A DNA stretch of 34,367 nt from Kocuria sp. p3-SID1428 (GTDB lineage Bacteria; Actinomycetota; Actinomycetes; Actinomycetales; Micrococcaceae). Both the position numbers and the translations under genes were made by a program. The notes beneath the pieces are model-generated. The model saw only the letters and a list, made by a program, of their open reading frames with translations, was not told the DNA's origin and made no database searches. Below, one piece after another: positions 16,031-24,173 of the stretch (its first letter is position 1; each line of letters starts with the position of its first letter). The stretch lies in the NCBI RefSeq assembly GCF_025149945.1, contig NZ_JALXVH010000030.1, positions 1 to 34,367 of the forward strand, given 5' to 3'.

Positions 16031-16515
16031 CGCAGCGCAGCACCACCCGCATGCCTCAGCTCACCGGCGTGGACCGGGTGACCGAGCTCGTCCCGGGCGT
16101 GAGCGCCCGCGGCGTGCGCGGGGTCGGCGGGACCATGGACCTGCTGGACGACCACTTCCCGGACTTCCCGGTGCTGCCGGGCGTCCTGCTGCTGGGCTCG
16201 CTGGCCGAGCTCGCGTCGGTCGTCGAGGAGCCGACGATCGACGAGACCGCCGAGGCCGCGGCGCCGGCGCTGCAGCTGGGCGGGGCCACCCGCGTGCAGT
16301 TCCGCACCTTCGTGCGCCCCGGCGACGTCCTGCAGCTGGAGGTCAAGCGCACCGGTGAGAAGACCTACCGCGCCTCGGCCTCGGTCGAGGGCAAGTCCGT
16401 CATGAAGGTCAACGCGCTGCGCCTGGAGCGCGTGGCCCCGATCGGCGCGCCGGATGCGCGCGGGACCGTCGACGGCGCCGACAGCACCGGACAGGGAAGC
16501 GAGGCCGGCGCATGA
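16027..16515 (+). CDS. hot-dog dehydratase subunit B (His present, Glu missing)
   Basis: This 162-residue FabZ-like protein keeps the catalytic histidine in DHFPDFPVLPGVLLLG (H43), but the residue 14 positions later that should be Glu/Asp is G57. It is the mirror image of dehydratase A. Together they would build a single complete His-Glu site at the heterodimer interface. Heterodimeric dehydratases with one degenerate partner are established for aryl polyene synthases (ApeI/ApeP). The C-terminal 25 residues are a polar, probably disordered tail. Starts and stops overlap the KS and CLF genes (ATGA on both sides), supporting one complex made in fixed ratio. Confidence 0.85.
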   Translation: MTQRSTTRMPQLTGVDRVTELVPGVSARGVRGVGGTMDLLDDHFPDFPVLPGVLLLGSLAELASVVEEPTIDETAEAAAPALQLGGATRVQFRTFVRPGDVLQLEVKRTGEKTYRASASVEGKSVMKVNALRLERVAPIGAPDARGTVDGADSTGQGSEAGA

Positions 16516-17849
16516 GCGACGTCGTCATCACCGGCATCGGCGCCGTCACGGGCCTGGGACACAGCGCCGAGCAGAACTGGGAGGCGCTGCTGGAGGGACG
16601 CAGCGCGGTCGCCCCCACGCAGTCCTTCGACGCCTCGTCGCTGGACTGCCGCGCCAGCGCGGAGGTCGCGGAGCTGCAGTCGGCGCTGAAGCCGCTCGTG
16701 GACCGGCGCATGCTGCGCAACATGATCCGCAACGACCGCCTGGCCGCACTGGGCGCCGTGCATGCCGTCCGCGATGCGGGCCTGGAGGGCCAGCTGGAGC
16801 AGGCCGGGGTGTACCTGGCCAGCGCCAAGGAGATCTCCGAGCCGGACAAGGTCATGGACGCCGTGCTGCTGGCCCGCGACGAGGACGGCTCGGTCGACTA
16901 CCAGGTCATAGGCGCCGAGGGCGCCGCCGACTTCTACCCGCTGTTCTACGTCGAGGGCCTGCAGGCCGCCTCGCTGTTCTACATCTCCAAGGTGCTCGAG
17001 ATGAAGGGCACCAACGCCTACGTCTCGGGCGCCGCCGAGGCCGGGATGTCCGCCCTGGGCATGGGCCTGCGCGCGATCCGCCGGGGCGAGGCCGAGGTGG
17101 TGGTCGTCGGGGGCTTCGACGACGCTACGTCGTGGTGGAACCAGTCCAAGTACCAGGACTGGGGACTGCTGCAGCACGGGCAGAACCAGCCGCACCCGTT
17201 CGCCGCTGAGGGCGCCGGCACGGTGCTCGGCGAGGGCTCGGTGTTCCTGGTGCTCGAATCCTCCGACCACGCCGCCGCCCGCGGGGCCCGTGTCTACGCG
17301 GGGCTGGAGGCCGTGTCCTCCCGCCAGGACAGCGCCAGGGTCTTCACGCCCCTGGCCGACGGCGACGGACTGGCCCGCGCCGTGCGCGCCGCGCTGGCCG
17401 GGGCCGGGATCGACGGTGAGCAGATCGCAGCCGTCGTGGCCGAGGGCACCGCGACCGCTGATGGCGACGACCGCGAGGTCCAGGCGCTGAGCGAGGCGCT
17501 GGGCGCTGCCCGTCCGGCCGTGACGGCGGTGAAGGGCGCTGCCGGGCACACGACGGCGGCCTCCGGGCTGCTCAACGTGGCCGTGGCCGCGCTGGTGCTG
17601 GAGGCCGGGACGGTTCCGGCGATCGTCGGGACGGCCGCCGAGCAGGCAGGCGAGCCCGAGCTCGATCTCGTGCTGGGCAGCGCCCGGCCGCTGCCGCTGT
17701 CCGACGACGGCCCTTCCGGTGCGCTCGCACTCGCCCAGGGCTTCCAGGGCCAGTCCGGCGCAGCCGTGCTGCGCCGCGCCCAGACCTCGCGCGCCGCCGG
17801 GACCGGCGCCGCCGACCAGACCGCAGACCAGGGGGAACGATCCGAATGA
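16512..17849 (+). CDS. chain-length-factor-like ketosynthase homologue (no active Cys)
   Basis: The 445-residue protein has the KAS fold, but the nucleophilic cysteine position is Ala175 (VSGAAEAGMSALG) and the first catalytic histidine is Glu311 (AEGTATADGDD). Lys341 and His346 (VKGAAGH) are kept. Loss of the cysteine is the hallmark of chain length factors, which pair with an active KS and shape the tunnel that sets chain length. It lies two genes after the active KS at 14705-16030 and directly before a protein that fuses KS and CLF-like halves. The C-terminal 35 residues are an Ala/Gly/Thr-rich tail. It might instead be a decarboxylating or initiating subunit, but condensation on its own is unlikely. 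Confidence 0.87.
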   Translation: MSDVVITGIGAVTGLGHSAEQNWEALLEGRSAVAPTQSFDASSLDCRASAEVAELQSALKPLVDRRMLRNMIRNDRLAALGAVHAVRDAGLEGQLEQAGVYLASAKEISEPDKVMDAVLLARDEDGSVDYQVIGAEGAADFYPLFYVEGLQAASLFYISKVLEMKGTNAYVSGAAEAGMSALGMGLRAIRRGEAEVVVVGGFDDATSWWNQSKYQDWGLLQHGQNQPHPFAAEGAGTVLGEGSVFLVLESSDHAAARGARVYAGLEAVSSRQDSARVFTPLADGDGLARAVRAALAGAGIDGEQIAAVVAEGTATADGDDREVQALSEALGAARPAVTAVKGAAGHTTAASGLLNVAVAALVLEAGTVPAIVGTAAEQAGEPELDLVLGSARPLPLSDDGPSGALALAQGFQGQSGAAVLRRAQTSRAAGTGAADQTADQGERSE

Positions 17850-20167
17850 ACCAGCAGCACGCAGCAGCTCAGCCCCGTCCCGTCGTGGTGGCCGTGGGCG
17901 CGGTGACCTCGCAGGGCCGCGGCGCCGAGGCCACCTGGGAGGGCGTGCGCGACGGCAGCGTCGCGATCCGCACCGTCCAGCGTCTGTCCACCGAGGGCAT
18001 CCGCACGGACATCGCTGGCGAGGTCGCCCCGCTGGACAAGCCCGCCGATCGCGCCGGCTACCCCGAGGGCTACGACGATCCGGCGCTGGACTTCGCGCTG
18101 ATCGCCGCCGAGGAGGCCATGGCCGCAGCCGAGGGACTCGGCATCGAGCCGGAGCGCTGGGGCCTGGTCCTGGGCACCTGCAACGCCGGGCTTCTCTCGG
18201 TCGAGCAGTGGTACCTCGACGAGCGCGCCGGGCGCGAGGGCAAGGGCGAGGCTCTGGCGTACTCGACCCCGCAGGGCCTGGCCGAGGCCGTGGCAGGAGC
18301 CCACGCCATCCGCGGCCCGGTCCTGTCGCTGAACACCGCCTGCGCCGCCGGCGCCAACGCGGTGGGCTATGCCGCCGAGCTGATCGCCGACGGTCGCGCC
18401 GATGCCGTGCTCACCGGTGGCACCGATGCCCTGTCCGATGTGCTGTTCGCCGGGTTCAACTCGCTCGAGTCGCTGTCGCCGGAGCCGGCCAAGCCGTACT
18501 CCGCCGACCGTCAAGGACTTTCGCTGGGCGAGGGCGCGGCCATGATGGTGCTCGTGCGCGAAGACCTGGCCGAGCAGCTGGGCCTGGAGGTCCTGGCGCA
18601 GTTCGCCGGGCTGGGCCTGTCCGCCGACGGCTACCACCCGACCGCCCCCGAGCCCGAGGGCCGCGGCGCGGCCCGGGCCATCCAGGAGGCGCTGCGCCAG
18701 GCCGGGGTCTCGGCCTCCGAGGTCGGCTACCTGAACTCCCACGGCACGGGCACCGCCAAGAACGACCCCGCCGAGACCGCCGCCATGCGACGGGCTCTGG
18801 GGGAGGACCTGGACCAGATCCGGGTGTCGTCGACGAAGTCCATGATCGGGCACCTGCTGGGTGCGGCCGGGGCCTCCGAGGCCATGGTCACGGTCAAGGC
18901 GCTGCAGACCCAGACCGCGCCGCCCACCGCCGGGCTCGTGACCCCCGACCCGGTCTGCGACCTGCGCCATGTGCCGATCGAGGCGCAGCCGATGGAGACG
19001 AACGCGGCGATCTGCAACAACTTCGCCTTCGGCGGGGCGAACGCCTCGCTCGTGCTCACCCGCGATCATGAGGACACGCGCCTGCCGGTCAGCGATCGCC
19101 GGGTCGTCCTCACGGGTCTGGGCGCGGTGACCTCCGCCGGGGAGACGGTGTCGGCGCTCGAGGAGGCGGTGGCCGCTGGCGAACAGGCCTTCACCGAGGT
19201 CGAGGGCCAGCAGGTCGGGCTGTTCACGGCGACCGGCAAGGAGCAGCTGGCCCCCCGCGTGCGCCGGCGCATGGATCGCCTGGCGATCGGCTCGGTCGTG
19301 GCCGCGCAGTCCGCGCTCGAGCACGCCGACCACACCGCAGGCGAGCGCACCGGCATCATCCTGGGCACCGAGATCGGGCCCATGGACGTCATGGAACGCT
19401 TCGCCCAGCCCCTGTTCGACGAGGACCCCTCCGCGGCCAACCCGGCGCTGTTCCCGAACACCGTCTACAACGCCGCCGCCGGCCAGGTCGCCATGAACCT
19501 GGGCTGCGTGGGACCCACCACCACGCTGACCGCGGGCCGCACCGCCGGGGCGCTCACGCTGTCCATGGGTGCCCAGGAGATCCGCCGCGGCCGAGCCGAG
19601 GCGATCCTGGGCACCTCCGCCGAGGCGCTGACCCCGGCGGTCGTGCGCGGGCTGCTCGATCTGGGGCTGTTCGACGGCGGCGACTGGCACGCCGCCGAGG
19701 GCGCTGCCAGCGTGCTGATCGAGGACCGCGAGGCCGCCCTCGAACGCGGTGCACAGCCGCTGGCGGAGCTGCTGGGGACCGGCATGGCTTCCGACGGCCT
19801 GGGCGTGGGCTCGGTATCGGCCGAGGGCGAGGGCCTCGAGCGGGCGATCCGCGACGGGCTGGAGCGCGCCGGGGTCTCGGCGCAGGACGTGGAGCACGTG
19901 TGGGTCGACCTCAAGGGCGCGGCCGGCTCCGACGCCGCTGCCGCCTCCGCCCTGGGCCGCGTCCTGCCGCAGTCGCAGCGCCATGCCACCCGCCCGGTGC
20001 TCGGCGACGCCTTCGCCGTGGGCGGGCTGCTCGACGTGGTCCTGGCCGCCGGGGCGATCTCGCGCGAGGAGGTCCGGGGCCCCGTCGTCGTGACGACCTC
20101 CAGTTCGAACGGCTTCCATCTGGCCCTGGTGCTGGGTGCGGCCGAGGCGGATCGCGTTGTCTCCTAA
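17846..20167 (+). CDS. fused ketosynthase + chain-length-factor-like protein
   Basis: One 773-residue frame contains two ketosynthase folds. Residues 11-408 are a complete KS: Cys166 in NTACAAGANA, His299 in NSHGTGTAKND, Lys331 and His336 in TKSMIGH, and FAFGGANAS at its end. Residues about 418-773 begin again with the KS N-terminal strand (RRVVLTGLGAVTS) but are degenerate: the Cys position is G564 (TAGRTAGAL), and the HGTxT and KxxxGH motifs are gone (VDLKGAAGSD; LGDAFAVGG). The linker is only about ten residues. This looks like a KS and its CLF joined into one chain. The frame is uninterrupted and coupled to the preceding gene (ATGA), so the fusion is not an artefact of a lost stop in the given sequence. 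Confidence 0.9.
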   Translation: MNQQHAAAQPRPVVVAVGAVTSQGRGAEATWEGVRDGSVAIRTVQRLSTEGIRTDIAGEVAPLDKPADRAGYPEGYDDPALDFALIAAEEAMAAAEGLGIEPERWGLVLGTCNAGLLSVEQWYLDERAGREGKGEALAYSTPQGLAEAVAGAHAIRGPVLSLNTACAAGANAVGYAAELIADGRADAVLTGGTDALSDVLFAGFNSLESLSPEPAKPYSADRQGLSLGEGAAMMVLVREDLAEQLGLEVLAQFAGLGLSADGYHPTAPEPEGRGAARAIQEALRQAGVSASEVGYLNSHGTGTAKNDPAETAAMRRALGEDLDQIRVSSTKSMIGHLLGAAGASEAMVTVKALQTQTAPPTAGLVTPDPVCDLRHVPIEAQPMETNAAICNNFAFGGANASLVLTRDHEDTRLPVSDRRVVLTGLGAVTSAGETVSALEEAVAAGEQAFTEVEGQQVGLFTATGKEQLAPRVRRRMDRLAIGSVVAAQSALEHADHTAGERTGIILGTEIGPMDVMERFAQPLFDEDPSAANPALFPNTVYNAAAGQVAMNLGCVGPTTTLTAGRTAGALTLSMGAQEIRRGRAEAILGTSAEALTPAVVRGLLDLGLFDGGDWHAAEGAASVLIEDREAALERGAQPLAELLGTGMASDGLGVGSVSAEGEGLERAIRDGLERAGVSAQDVEHVWVDLKGAAGSDAAAASALGRVLPQSQRHATRPVLGDAFAVGGLLDVVLAAGAISREEVRGPVVVTTSSSNGFHLALVLGAAEADRVVS

Positions 20168-21041
20168 GGCCCGTCCGCTGCCGCAGCTGTGGAGCGCGCA
20201 CGACCCGGTCCTGGCCTTCGGGAGCCTGGGCCGGGGCGTGCCGCGGATCGTGCACGTCCACGGGCTCGGCGCGCGCTGGCAGGTCTTCAAGCCGGTCATG
20301 GCCGGTCTGCAGGAGCACGTGCAGCTGGCCCCCGACCTGCGCGGGCACGGGCTGTCCGGCAGGGTCTCAGGCGACTACTCGGTGGAGGCCATGGGCGGGG
20401 ACCTGATCGACTTCCTCGTCGCGCACTGCCCCGAGCCGGTCGTGGTCAGCGGGCACTCGCTGGGCGGCTGGGTCGCCATGGCGGCCGCCTCGCGGCGCCC
20501 CGAGCTGTTCGAGGCGCTCGTGGTGATCGACTCGCCGCTGCACGCGCGGCGCCCGGACCCGGCGATCACGCAGTCGTACCTCGCGCAGTCGCCCCTGGCC
20601 CTGCGCGGGGTCTCGCGCTCGCCCGAGCAGCTGGACCCGGCCGTGCTCACGGCCTATCGCGACGGCGAGTTCGCCGCCCCCTGCCCGGCCGAGGACCTGC
20701 TCGTGCGCTTCGACGGACCCGTCGCCCTGCTGCAGGCCGATGAGGCCCGCGGCGGGCTCATGTCCGCCGAGGACGTGCAGAGGGCGCGACAGGCGCACCC
20801 GCGCCTGCACCACGTGGCCTTCGACGGCGTCGGCCACGCGGTGCAGGTCGAGGACTCCACGGGACTGATCGAGCAGCTGCGCGGCTTCCTCGAGATCATC
20901 GACGAGGGCCGCGGCTCGCACGCCGTCGGCACCGTTCCGGCGAGGGAGCCGGAGGCCGTCGGCAGCAGGGTTCAGGACGCGGGCTCCGGGGCTGCGGCCT
21001 CGGGTGCCGCACGGGACGAGGACAGGATCGAGCAGCCATGA
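20157..21041 (+). CDS. alpha/beta hydrolase, possible chain-releasing thioesterase
   Basis: An alpha/beta-hydrolase fold with an oxyanion motif HVHGLG, a nucleophile elbow SGHSLGGW (Ser100), a likely acid Asp195 (LLQADEARGG) and a catalytic His227 (GVGHAVQVED). It would hydrolyse or cyclise an ester or thioester. At the end of the polyketide synthase genes, release of the ACP-bound chain is the obvious guess. The last 50 residues are an Ala/Glu-rich tail without fold signals. The start is uncertain: I took the TTG at 20157, which has GAGGCGG upstream and overlaps the KS stop. A GTG at 20136 is possible but has no ribosome-binding site. The end overlaps the next ATG. Confidence 0.82.
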   Translation: MSPKARPLPQLWSAHDPVLAFGSLGRGVPRIVHVHGLGARWQVFKPVMAGLQEHVQLAPDLRGHGLSGRVSGDYSVEAMGGDLIDFLVAHCPEPVVVSGHSLGGWVAMAAASRRPELFEALVVIDSPLHARRPDPAITQSYLAQSPLALRGVSRSPEQLDPAVLTAYRDGEFAAPCPAEDLLVRFDGPVALLQADEARGGLMSAEDVQRARQAHPRLHHVAFDGVGHAVQVEDSTGLIEQLRGFLEIIDEGRGSHAVGTVPAREPEAVGSRVQDAGSGAAASGAARDEDRIEQP

Positions 21042-22198
21042 GAAGAGCAGAGATCGTGATCGTCGGCGGCGGCATCGCCGGACTGACGGCGGCCAACGCG
21101 CTGCAGCAGGCGGGCTTCGGCGTGCGCGTGCTCGAAGCGCGCGAGACCGCCTCGACGGCCGAGCTGGGCGCCGGCATCCACCTGTGGCCCAACGTGATCG
21201 ACTGCCTGCACCGGCTGGGGCTGGCCGAGCCGGTGATCGAGCGCGGCACGCAGGTCCGCCGCCACCGCTACCTCACCTGGCGCGAGCGCCAGATCGGGAC
21301 CTTGGACGTCCAGAAGCTGGCCGCCGGCGCGGGCTGCCCGGCCGTCGGCGTGACACGCACGCACCTCTACCAGACCCTGCTGCAGGCGCTGGAGCCGGGC
21401 ACCGTGCGCTTCGGCATCTCGGTGACCGGCTTCGACCGCACGGATTCCGGTGTCATCGTGCGCACCGGCGACGGCCAGAGCCTGCGCGCCGATGCCGTGA
21501 TCGGCGCCGACGGCATCCGCTCCGTGATCCGCCGCCAGCTGCACGGCCCCGCCGAGCCGCGCTACTGCGGGCTGACCGCCTGGCACGGCACGACCGACTA
21601 CCAGCACCCCGAGCTGGTCCCCGGCGACATGGCCATCTACTGGGGCCCCACCGGGCGGATCCTGCACTACCACGTCAGCGACGGCGAGCTGTACTGGCTG
21701 GCGCTGCTGCAGGCGCCGCCGCGGTATCCGGACGTGCCGGGAGAGCGTCAGGCCGAGGCGATCCGCCGCTTCCGCGGCTGGCCCGCGCACGTCCAGTCGA
21801 TGGTCCGCTCGACCCCGGAGGAGCGGATCCTGCGCAACCACATCCTGGACCGTGACCCGCTCCAGCACTGGGGCCGTGGCCGCGCCACGATCATCGGCGA
21901 TGCCGCCCACCCCATGACCCCGGACATGGCCCAGGGTGCCGGGCAGGGCATCGAGGACGGGCTCAGCGTGGCTCTGGCCTTCCAGCGCGAGGCCACGGTG
22001 GCCGAGGCGCTGCGCAGCTTCGAGGACCGGCGCAGGGACCGTGCCAACGGGTTCGTGAAGACCTCCCGGCAGGTCTCCTCGGTCTCGACCTTCACCGCCA
22101 AGCCCATGATCGCGGTGCGCAACGAGATCGTCCTGCGGGTGATCTACCGCACGCATCCGTGGGGCACCGCGCAGAAGGAGATCATCCCCGTGCTGTGA
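21038..22198 (+). CDS. FAD-dependent monooxygenase, PHBH fold (first)
   Basis: This 386-residue group A flavin monooxygenase carries the three family fingerprints: GGGIAGL near residues 10-16 for FAD, the central DG motif in GADGIRSVIR, and GDAAHPMTPDMAQGAGQGIED near the C-terminal third. Such enzymes insert one oxygen atom (hydroxylation or epoxidation) using NAD(P)H. Here the substrate is probably the released or bound polyene. No membrane anchor is seen. The ATG overlaps the hydrolase stop, so it belongs to the first operon, and a strong hairpin follows its stop. It is distinct in sequence from the second monooxygenase at 22828, suggesting two separate oxidation steps. Confidence 0.9.
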   Translation: MRRAEIVIVGGGIAGLTAANALQQAGFGVRVLEARETASTAELGAGIHLWPNVIDCLHRLGLAEPVIERGTQVRRHRYLTWRERQIGTLDVQKLAAGAGCPAVGVTRTHLYQTLLQALEPGTVRFGISVTGFDRTDSGVIVRTGDGQSLRADAVIGADGIRSVIRRQLHGPAEPRYCGLTAWHGTTDYQHPELVPGDMAIYWGPTGRILHYHVSDGELYWLALLQAPPRYPDVPGERQAEAIRRFRGWPAHVQSMVRSTPEERILRNHILDRDPLQHWGRGRATIIGDAAHPMTPDMAQGAGQGIEDGLSVALAFQREATVAEALRSFEDRRRDRANGFVKTSRQVSSVSTFTAKPMIAVRNEIVLRVIYRTHPWGTAQKEIIPVL

Positions 22199-22202
22199 GC
22201 GG

Positions 22203-22242
22203 CCCGCCGGCACCCGTGACATCTGTCGGGGGTGCGGGCGGG
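22203..22242 (+). terminator. long GC hairpin ending the first operon
   Basis: A 40-base hairpin starts five bases after the monooxygenase stop. CCCGCC pairs with GGCGGG (22203-22208 / 22237-22242), then after a two-base internal loop CACCC pairs with GGGTG (22211-22215 / 22230-22234), with an inner short TGAC-type stem. No T-run follows, as is common in actinobacterial terminators. It may end or attenuate transcription before the second gene group. The rest of the gap to 22399 holds no clear promoter box. Confidence 0.55.
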
Positions 22243-22399
22243 CAGGACAGCGCACGGGGAGCCGACGGAATCCCCATAGACCCAGCTGACCAGGGCTGGT
22301 GTGATGAGACCGGAGGCCTGTGCCGCCACCTCGCACGTCGTCGCCGATACCGGCTCGACGAGCCGACCGACAGTCAACGACCCCATGAAGGAGACCACC

Positions 22400-22822
22400 A
22401 TGAAGCCGCTGCGCCGAGGAGCCCGCGCCGCTGAAGGGCTGCTGCTGCTGGCCACGATCGGAATCGAGGCCGGGGGCAACTACGTCCTGGCCCTGACCCG
22501 GGGCGAGGCCGAGGGCACCGAGTTCCAGCGCACCTTCGCGCGCTCGGGCCACGGCCACGCCGGATCCCTGGCCACGCTGGGAGCCGTCACCGTCATCCTG
22601 GCCGAGCAGACCGAGCTGAAGGGCCCCGCGCTTCAGGTGGCGCGCTGGGCCGTGCCGGCCTCGGCCGTGCTCATGCCGGCCGGATTCTTCCTCTCCTCGA
22701 ACGGTGAGAACCGCGAGGAGCCCAATGAGCTCTACGTCCTCGTCCAGGCGGGTGCCGTCACCCTGGCGGCCGGGCTCGTGACCCTGGGCGGAGCGCTCGT
22801 CGCATCAGCTGTCAAGAGGTGA
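22400..22822 (+). CDS. four-helix membrane protein with GHGHAG motif (copy 1)
   Basis: The 140-residue integral membrane protein has four predicted helices, about residues 12-32, 55-70, 78-98 and 112-135. I do not recognise the family. Its notable feature is a histidine-rich turn, FARSGHGHAG (47-55), before helix 2, plus IGIEAGGNY in helix 1 and VLMPAGFFLSS at the end of helix 3. A paralogue at 25062-25517 aligns without gaps over the first 100 residues and keeps all these motifs. Polar residues inside or next to the helices (E23, N27, H51, H53) suggest ligand or metal binding rather than mere anchoring. AAGGAG before the ATG at 22400 decides the start over an ATG at 22385. It sits between two flavin monooxygenases. 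Confidence 0.85.
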   Translation: MKPLRRGARAAEGLLLLATIGIEAGGNYVLALTRGEAEGTEFQRTFARSGHGHAGSLATLGAVTVILAEQTELKGPALQVARWAVPASAVLMPAGFFLSSNGENREEPNELYVLVQAGAVTLAAGLVTLGGALVASAVKR

Positions 22823-22827
22823 GGACA

Positions 22828-24027
22828 GTGCTGGAACGTCGTCGACTGGCCATCATCGGAGCAGGCCCAGCGGGTCTGGCCACCGCGCGCACCCTGCAGG
22901 GCAGGGGCTGGGACGTGCACGTCTTCGACGCCCGCCCCACCCTGGAGTCCAGGGACAGCGGCTGCTATGTGCTGTGGTACGCCGGGGTCATGGCCCTGCA
23001 GCGCATGGGGCTCATGGACCGGGCGCGGGAGGTGAGCTCGCCGATCACCCGCTTCGAGATGTCCGGTGTCCGCGGCGAGCAGTTCACCACGATCGACACC
23101 GTGGCCGAGGGCCGGCAGTTCGACGACTCCGTGCCGATCGCGATCAAGCGCGCCGATCTGGTCAATGTGATCGCCGACAGTTCGCCCGAGATGACTTTCC
23201 ATCGCGGCACGAACGTGCGCGAGGTCCTCGACACCGCAGGCGGGCCGCGGGTCGTGCTGACCGACGGCACCGAGGAGCGCTTCGACGCCGTGGTGGGCGC
23301 CGACGGCATCAACTCCGCGGTGCGGGCGACCCTGCACCACGCGGATCCGCCGCGCCATCCCGGCTACGCCCACTTCTGGGGCATGGCCCAGGCCCCGGTG
23401 ACCGGTGCGATGCCCGGGACGTTCCGGATCATGCACGGCTCGGCGGTGCGCTTCGCGCACTTCTGGCTCGACGACGAGACCATCGTGTGGTGGTGCGTTC
23501 GCCCCTCCGGGCCCTCCCCGGAGGGCGACAGCCTGGGCTCGCAGCTGTCCATGGCCTCGCTGCTGGCCGAGTGGGATCCCGTGGCCGCCGAGCTGGTCTC
23601 GCGCACCGAGGTCATCACCCGCCGTGACACGATGGATCAGCCGCCGCTGCGGCGCTGGGGCAGCGCCCGCATCACCCTGGCCGGCGACGCCGCCCACGCC
23701 ATGACCTTCGACCTCGGCCAGGGAGCGGGCACCGCGCTCAGCGACGGCGTGGTCCTGGGCTCCCTGCTGGCTCAGGACCGCGGCATCACCGAGGCGCTGC
23801 GCGCCTACGAGTCCGCCCGCCGGCCCACGGCCAACGTGATCGCCCGGGCCTCGCGCGGAGTCGGCGCCTCGGCGCACCGCCGCGGTATCGGCCCGGCACT
23901 GAACGCGCAGTTCCTCAAGCGCTTCGGCCCGGCCGTCACGCCCCGGATCTTCGCCGCCGATGCCAAGGCCCAGCTCAAGGCGCTGGGCCCCGTCCAGCCG
24001 CTGAGCGCGGCGCACCAGGAGCACTGA
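22828..24027 (+). CDS. FAD-dependent monooxygenase, PHBH fold (second)
   Basis: This 399-residue flavin monooxygenase has IIGAGPAGLATA at the N-terminus, VVGADGINSAVR in the middle and LAGDAAHAMTFDLGQGAG for FAD ribityl binding. It is only distantly similar to the first monooxygenase at 21038. The frame is open to a GTG at 22819 that overlaps the preceding stop, but the GTG at 22828 has AAGAGG at suitable spacing, so I prefer it. Its substrate is unknown. With a SnoaL-like protein and a DUF1772-like protein next door, oxygenation of an aromatic or polyene polyketide is likely. The next 146 bases, up to the SnoaL start, are open but show no protein-family features. Confidence 0.88.
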   Translation: MLERRRLAIIGAGPAGLATARTLQGRGWDVHVFDARPTLESRDSGCYVLWYAGVMALQRMGLMDRAREVSSPITRFEMSGVRGEQFTTIDTVAEGRQFDDSVPIAIKRADLVNVIADSSPEMTFHRGTNVREVLDTAGGPRVVLTDGTEERFDAVVGADGINSAVRATLHHADPPRHPGYAHFWGMAQAPVTGAMPGTFRIMHGSAVRFAHFWLDDETIVWWCVRPSGPSPEGDSLGSQLSMASLLAEWDPVAAELVSRTEVITRRDTMDQPPLRRWGSARITLAGDAAHAMTFDLGQGAGTALSDGVVLGSLLAQDRGITEALRAYESARRPTANVIARASRGVGASAHRRGIGPALNAQFLKRFGPAVTPRIFAADAKAQLKALGPVQPLSAAHQEH

Positions 24028-24173
24028 TGGGCCGCCACCGAGCAGCAGGACCGGCCGTCGGGCGCCGTCGTCGAGACGACGGAACCCGACGGGCCGCCCG
24101 GCCCGACCACGATGAGGCCGCCGAGCCATTCCACCCCACCGAGACCACCCCGATCCCCGAGGAGCGCGAGACC

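Noticed and set aside
17294..20299. A roughly 1000-codon open frame on the minus strand opposite the KS genes
   Set aside because: It is antisense to clearly conserved ketosynthase domains, has low-complexity Gly/His/Arg/Gln composition and no family motif. Long antisense frames are normal at this GC content.
24028..24173. The open stretch before the SnoaL start as an extra protein or N-terminal extension
   Set aside because: It is low-complexity Arg/Ala/Pro without family similarity, and a good ribosome-binding site lies just before the ATG at 24174.
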